DNA of 64,000 nt from Paramecium sonneborni (lineage: Eukaryota > Ciliophora > Oligohymenophorea > Peniculida > Parameciidae). Numbering within the stretch: position 1 is the first letter of the stretch; every line of letters begins with the position of its first letter. The stretch is taken from assembly GCA_905182985.1 (NCBI GenBank), contig CAJJDN010000017.1, forward strand, positions 381,775-445,774, given 5' to 3'. Of the stretch, positions 59,572-64,000 are shown in pieces. The notes beneath the pieces were generated by a model that was given only the letters and a program-made list of their open reading frames with translations, did no database searches and was not told the origin of the DNA. Made by a program: the position numbers and the translations under genes.

Positions 59572-59847
59572 TTAAATTAAAAATCAATTATATTATAATT
59601 AGTTACGATATTTTGGCATTTATTTAAAAATTAGAGAAATTATAGAGAATAAGCTGTAAGATTAGTAAAAAAAGAAATGGGTAATAATATGTTAATGATA
59701 TACTATATTGATGAAAAGAGATGATAATAAAAATTAGAAATGAATATTGGAAAGGTATTTAAGCATAAATATTATATGATTTTATTAAATATTAAGGCTT
59801 GTTTTTTCTTTTATTTTAAAAAAATTATTAAAAGATTTTCATTAACA

Positions 59848-60734
59848 ATGGTAAATTTGATTGTGATAATTCTTTTAGCCAAAAGCTCCAAAGACATCTA
59901 AGGCTAAAAAGATTTAAAAGAAAGTAGCAGATAGAAAGAAAAACCCACTGTTTGTAAAAGAGGCCAAAAACTTTAGAATTGGAAATGATGTCCAACCAAA
60001 GAGAGATTTATCAAGATATGTTAGATGGCCTCGCTATATTCTTTTACATAGATAAAAAAAGATTTTATTGCAAAGAATCAAAGTACCAGCAGCCATTCAT
60101 TAATTCAGCAAAACACTCGACAAAAATTAAAGTAAATAATAAATTTTAATATATAAGGCTCAAAGGTGTATGGTCTTTTAAAGAAATATGCACCAGAAAC
60201 TAAAACTGAAAAGAAATAAAGATTAGTAAAGGCTGCTGAATCAAAAGCATAAAATTAAAAGACAGATAGCAAGAAAGTGACTGTTCTTAAATTTGGATTA
60301 AATCATGTTACTACTTTGGTTGAAACAAAAAAAGCCAAATTAGTTTTGATTGCTTATGATGTAGATCCAATTGAATTAGTTGTTTGGCTTCCATAATTAT
60401 GTAGACGTTAAGAAGTTCCATTTGCTTTTGTAAAAAGTAATATAAATATAAAATTATTAAAGACAAGGCTAGATTAGGAGCTTTAGTTCATTAAAAGACA
60501 GCAACTTGTGTAGCTTTGACTGAAGTAAGAAAAGAAGATTAAGCTGAATTCGATAATTTAGTAATAATTACTTATTATATTAAAAAGGCTCGTGATTTGA
60601 GATAACACTATAATGAAAATCATGAATTATTAAGAACTATTGGAGGTGGTTAAGTAGGAATTAAATCTAGACATCAATAAGAAGCTTTAAAGAAAGCTTT
60701 AGAATTAGAAGAACTTAAAAAGACAAGTTAATGA
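59848..60734 (+). CDS. RPL7A: Ribosomal protein eL8 (L7a)
   Basis: Large-subunit ribosomal protein of the L7Ae/L30e RNA-binding family. The spliced 259-residue product starts [20 protein letters not shown], with [20 protein letters not shown] and [16 protein letters not shown]. The L7Ae core reads [20 protein letters not shown] and [17 protein letters not shown], then [20 protein letters not shown]. Four introns: 59851-59878 (28 nt), directly after the ATG; 60132-60157 (26 nt); 60437-60462 (26 nt); 60561-60587 (27 nt). As in H2A.Z, the first exon contributes only the initiator codon. Confidence 0.97.
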
Positions 60735-60924
60735 TCAAACATATCAAAATATAATATAAAATAAGACAATATCTTGATTTTTGTTTCCATTTTCCTTTTT
60801 TTGATTTCTTTTTTATTGATTTTATTAATTTTTTAAAGGATTTTTTTTTTATTCAAAAATAAATATTATTTTATGTTATTTTTCAATAATAAATATTATG
60901 AATATTGTAATTAAATGATATAAA

Positions 60925-61614
60925 TCAAGCAGAAGAAGAATCTGAATCAGTCATAATTTTTTTAAATCTTCTTTTTTATTCTATTTCTTCATCAAAAGTT
61001 TCTTAAATTTCTCCATTTTCAATTTTTTTCAATTTTCTTAAAATATCCTTTTTTATAGCACATAAATTATTAATCTTTTCTACAGTTGTAAAATTGCCTT
61101 CCATAATTTCATCATGAGAAAGAAAAGAAGTTTAAGAATTAACATGATATCTTGGTAGTTTAATTTAAGAGATATCGGTAGAATTTATTCCAAACTAAAA
61201 AATAATAAATAAATACATTTTTTTAATTTTCAGCTATTCTTTTGTTTCTTTCTTCTTATGTCATATTATCACCTGTATTTATAATTGAATTATTTTTTCT
61301 AAATACATTCTTTTTCTGCATATTATGTAAATAAACTTTTTTGAGATCAACCTATAAACCCATGAATTCCCCTAAACTTTATTATCCTAATAATCTTTAA
61401 GTTTGCATATATATTTATCCTATACTCTTACCAGGTAAACATTCAGAATTTATAATTTTGCGCCATTTCCCTATCCCAAATTTCATAAGCGCCAAGTTTA
61501 GAATCTCAACTTCTTTCATAGTCCAACCTTATATATTTAGAATTTAACTTTACCTGGTGATAATGTATAATTCCATAGACTTTATGACTAATGATGTACA
61601 ATTTATTTAGACAT
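60925..61614 (-). CDS. SANT/Myb-like DNA-binding protein
   Basis: The spliced 213-residue product has an N-terminal Myb/SANT-like helix set: GWTMKEVEILNLALMKFGIG, KWRKIINSECLPGKSIGQIY, then MQTQRLLGQQSLGEFMGL. The tryptophans of the first and third helices are at the expected spacing. A conserved-looking NSIINTGDNMTQEERNKRI and a Ser/acid tail (TDSDSSSA) follow. Introns: 61528-61553 (26 nt) and 61195-61216 (22 nt). The first exon, MSKQIVHHQSQSLWNYTLSP, is supported by the in-frame splice into GWT. The start codon is 10 bp from the start codon of the divergent coiled-coil gene. It is a probable chromatin or promoter-binding protein. Confidence 0.8.
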
Positions 61615-61624
61615 TAAATTTAAT

Positions 61625-63107
61625 ATGTAACGATAGCCAACTAAAAAAAGTTTTTCATCTAATAAACGTAGTGATTCTGGAAATGAAAGAAAAAGAAGTG
61701 TTCATAATGACTCATCTTTTAATCATAAAAGTGATGAAGATTTACGTGATGTTGTCAGCAAATTATAATTCAAAATTTTGAAAAAAAATGATCATTTAGC
61801 TAAAATGAAAGAAGAAATCATCGAATTATAAGTTTAATGGTAAGAAGAAAAACGAAATTGGTAAAATGAAAAATGTGCACTTGAAAGATAATCAGACTTT
61901 TATAAAGATAATATGTATCAATATTTTATTATCTTAGTCATAATGAAAGACTTAATAATCAAAAATTATAAATTTAAATTGATAAACTCACACAAATGCT
62001 AACTGATTAATCTAAAATTAAATAACATTTTGATACTAATACTACTTTAGAAAAAGTAAGTGGGTAATTAAATTAAGAAATTGATTTTTTATAAAAAGAA
62101 AATGCAACACTTAGAACCTAAATTACATTATTAGAAAATAAATTATTAACAAAAGAAGAAACTATCTCAGAATAATAAATTAGAATTTAAAAATTAAAAA
62201 AAAAAATGGATTAATAACTATAAGTTTAATTAGAAGAGAAAATGATTGATGTTGATAAATAAAAAAAAAGAAGTGGAGAAATCAAAGAAAGAGTTTCTGA
62301 ATTAGAATTGAAACTTAAAAACTTAAGTTTAGAAAGTGAAAGAATTAAAAAAGATAATAAATTTCTTTAATAAGAAAATGATTAATTAAGAATTCAATAT
62401 GAAAAATCTAGTAGATTAATTCCATAATTAGAAGACTAAAAGTATAATATTTTAATTTAACTTTTATTAGTAAAAGATTAGAAATAGAAATAAATGATTA
62501 TGAATAACAATTTGAAAAAATGAGCAAATAGATAAGAGATCTTAATAATTAATTTGTAAATGAAAAATAAAATGGATAATCTCATAATGATGAACTTAAA
62601 AAAAAAAATGCTTAAATTGATAATTTAGAGCAATAAATTAATGAATAAATAAGATTATTACATGCAGAATAAAGATAAAATACTTTTTTGAAAGAAGAAA
62701 TGGAAAAATATAAAGATTAATTAGAAAGATTATAACGATAATCTCAATAATTAACAGATGCTTAACATAAGGATATGGATATCTTAGAGGCTAAAATTGA
62801 AAAAATTAGTAAAGAAATGATTAAGTTAAGAGAAGAAAATAGTATTTTGAAATCACAATTATCTAATCAAAAAAAAGAATAAGGTTAATATATTGATACT
62901 ATTGATCAATTATAAAAATAATTAAGGGATTTAAAAGGAAAAAACAAAATCTTAGTTTAATAACATGATGATTTGGATGCAAGAATCAATTAATTAGCTT
63001 AAATAAAGCAATAAAAAACGACTAAAGTCAGAATACAAGATTCAGATTTCAGGAAAAAAATAGCTAAACTAGAACGCTCAGATAGTAGTAGTTCCTTTTC
63101 TGACTGA
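61625..63107 (+). CDS. Long coiled-coil protein
   Basis: The spliced 476-residue product starts MQRQPTKKSFSSNKRSDSGN, a basic Ser-rich head. It then forms an almost continuous coiled coil from about residue 45 to 455 (LQFKILKKNDHLAKMKEEII, VSELELKLKNLSLESERIKK, MIKLREENSILKSQLSNQKK). The C-terminus is Ser/Asp-rich (ERSDSSSSFSD). Introns: 61915-61937 (23 nt) and 62442-62470 (29 nt). Likely structural, perhaps basal body or cortex; coiled coils alone do not identify it. Confidence 0.75.
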
Positions 63108-63176
63108 AATTAATTAATAATAAAAATATTATATAATTTTAAATCATAAATAATTTTGTAAATTCAAAATTGTAAA

Positions 63177-64000
63177 TCATTTTTCTAAGCTATTTAAAGG
63201 TATATTTTCAATCTTCTAAGCTTAGCAACTTAATACTGGCGTCTGAGAATGAGGACTAGGATTTTCTTCCATTAAATCTTTTAATTAAATATTAGATAAA
63301 TTTTATTTTTTTAAGTATAATGTTTGCAACTTCTCTAATTTCAACTGCATATGTAATATTTCATCAATGCTTAATGCCTTTTCTATTTATATATTTTCAT
63401 CTTAATAATGTTTTCTGACTTTCTTATCCTTAATCAAATTAAAAATAGAAAAATTGTTTGCTTATTTAGTTTTAATATTTTAGGTCATACTTTATTTTAA
63501 AGACTCTAAAGTCTTGAGTAAATAAAAATTTAGAAGTAATTATTAAATTGGTAAAACTATAAAATCAAGTATCATCTTTAAAACTGTGTATAGACCTCCA
63601 ACTTTAGCTAAAACATCCATTAAAGTTTAATATTGGATGTAATATATTTATTATGTATGGGTAAGCAATATTACTATGTCAGCCTGTAAATTTGAATTTC
63701 CATCGTTGTATTAAGTGTCGTAAATTGTTCTATCATATTCTATTGCATTATAGGTAGTTTCAGAAGGAAAAAAATAAAAAGGGTTAATATTAGTTTTTGC
63801 TTGAGAAAATTTTTATTAAACTTTAATATGTTTGGTAGTATGAGAATATAAAGTACTAGTTTCTGTATTTATAAATTTTGCATAGGGACTTCCATCGAGT
63901 TCCTTATTGAAAGAATAAGAAGTGTATGAGTAAAATAAATTAGAACTGGCTAAATATTAATATATTTCTTCTTTTGGTGCACAGTCTTCATTTAAATGTA
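63177..64000 (-). CDS. Ciliate membrane protein, C-terminal part
   Basis: Open frame of at least 274 codons running off the window end, with stop TGA 63177-63179. Visible parts: a luminal-looking segment with ASSNLFYSYTSYSFNKEL and FYFFPSETTYNAIEYDRTIY, then LMDVLAKVGGLYTVLKMILD and FIVLPIQQLLLNFYLL. The last pair is a re-entrant or membrane segment preceded by the GG pair seen in many ciliate surface membrane proteins. A cytoplasmic tail with coiled coil (LHMQLKLEKLQTLYLKKQ) and ENPSPHSQTP ends it. I have seen this VLA-x2-GG layout in uncharacterised ciliate membrane proteins; the function is unknown. Confidence 0.65.

Overview
The window reads as macronuclear-type DNA of a ciliate, most likely Paramecium or a close relative. 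Protein families are recovered only when TAA and TAG are read as glutamine and TGA is the sole stop. Genes are interrupted by very short GT...AG introns (71 modelled, 22 to 34 nt, counting the tandem gene once). The DNA is strongly AT-rich, spacers are short, and a trichocyst matrix protein is encoded. No telomere, tRNA or rRNA was recognised. Species assignment is inference. Spliced models with in-frame lengths divisible by three were obtained for all main genes.

1-4.2 kb: the 3' part of V-ATPase subunit a, V-ATPase subunit d on the other strand, an unknown membrane protein and a glutathione peroxidase. 4.2-10.8 kb: three near-identical 1,560-bp tandem units, each carrying a DHHC palmitoyltransferase gene and a 5'-truncated ferritin relic. 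They are followed by a diverged fourth DHHC gene (DHHC changed to DHHQ) and an intact ferritin gene. 11-15 kb: mitochondrial-type aspartate aminotransferase, a sensor-like multipass membrane protein and the R-SNARE Ykt6. 15-18 kb: a doubtful gene and a membrane protein. 18.3-20.6 kb: a decayed ZPR1 relic present twice around a single N (probable assembly duplication), next to intact ZPR1 and a CobW/ZNG1 zinc GTPase.

24.6-34 kb: an EF-hand/C2 membrane protein, a broken kinase gene, histone H2A.Z, and two paralogous helix-turn-helix proteins flanking a Rab GTPase, then decayed kinase-like material. 34-40 kb: a secreted or membrane beta-propeller-like protein, a zinc/coiled-coil protein, a trichocyst matrix protein and an ATG101-like protein. 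40.7-46.2 kb: a kinesin (kinesin-6-like motor), a coiled-coil protein and a probable pseudokinase. 46.6-55.4 kb: a 1,249-residue unknown protein, a small acidic/KEL-rich protein, RPA1 and a mitochondrial Twinkle-type primase lacking the helicase. 55.7-64 kb: ribosomal stalk protein P1, small membrane, coiled-coil and EF-hand proteins, eL8, a divergent SANT/coiled-coil pair with start codons 10 bp apart, and the 3' end of a membrane protein.

Together this is a housekeeping region (proton pump, translation, chromatin, replication, secretion, autophagy) with islands of recent duplication and gene decay. No mobile element, CRISPR array or obviously new multi-gene system was found. The most notable points are the tandem DHHC/ferritin array with a catalytically altered member, the fresh pseudogenes, the primase-only Twinkle relative and introns placed directly after the initiator ATG.
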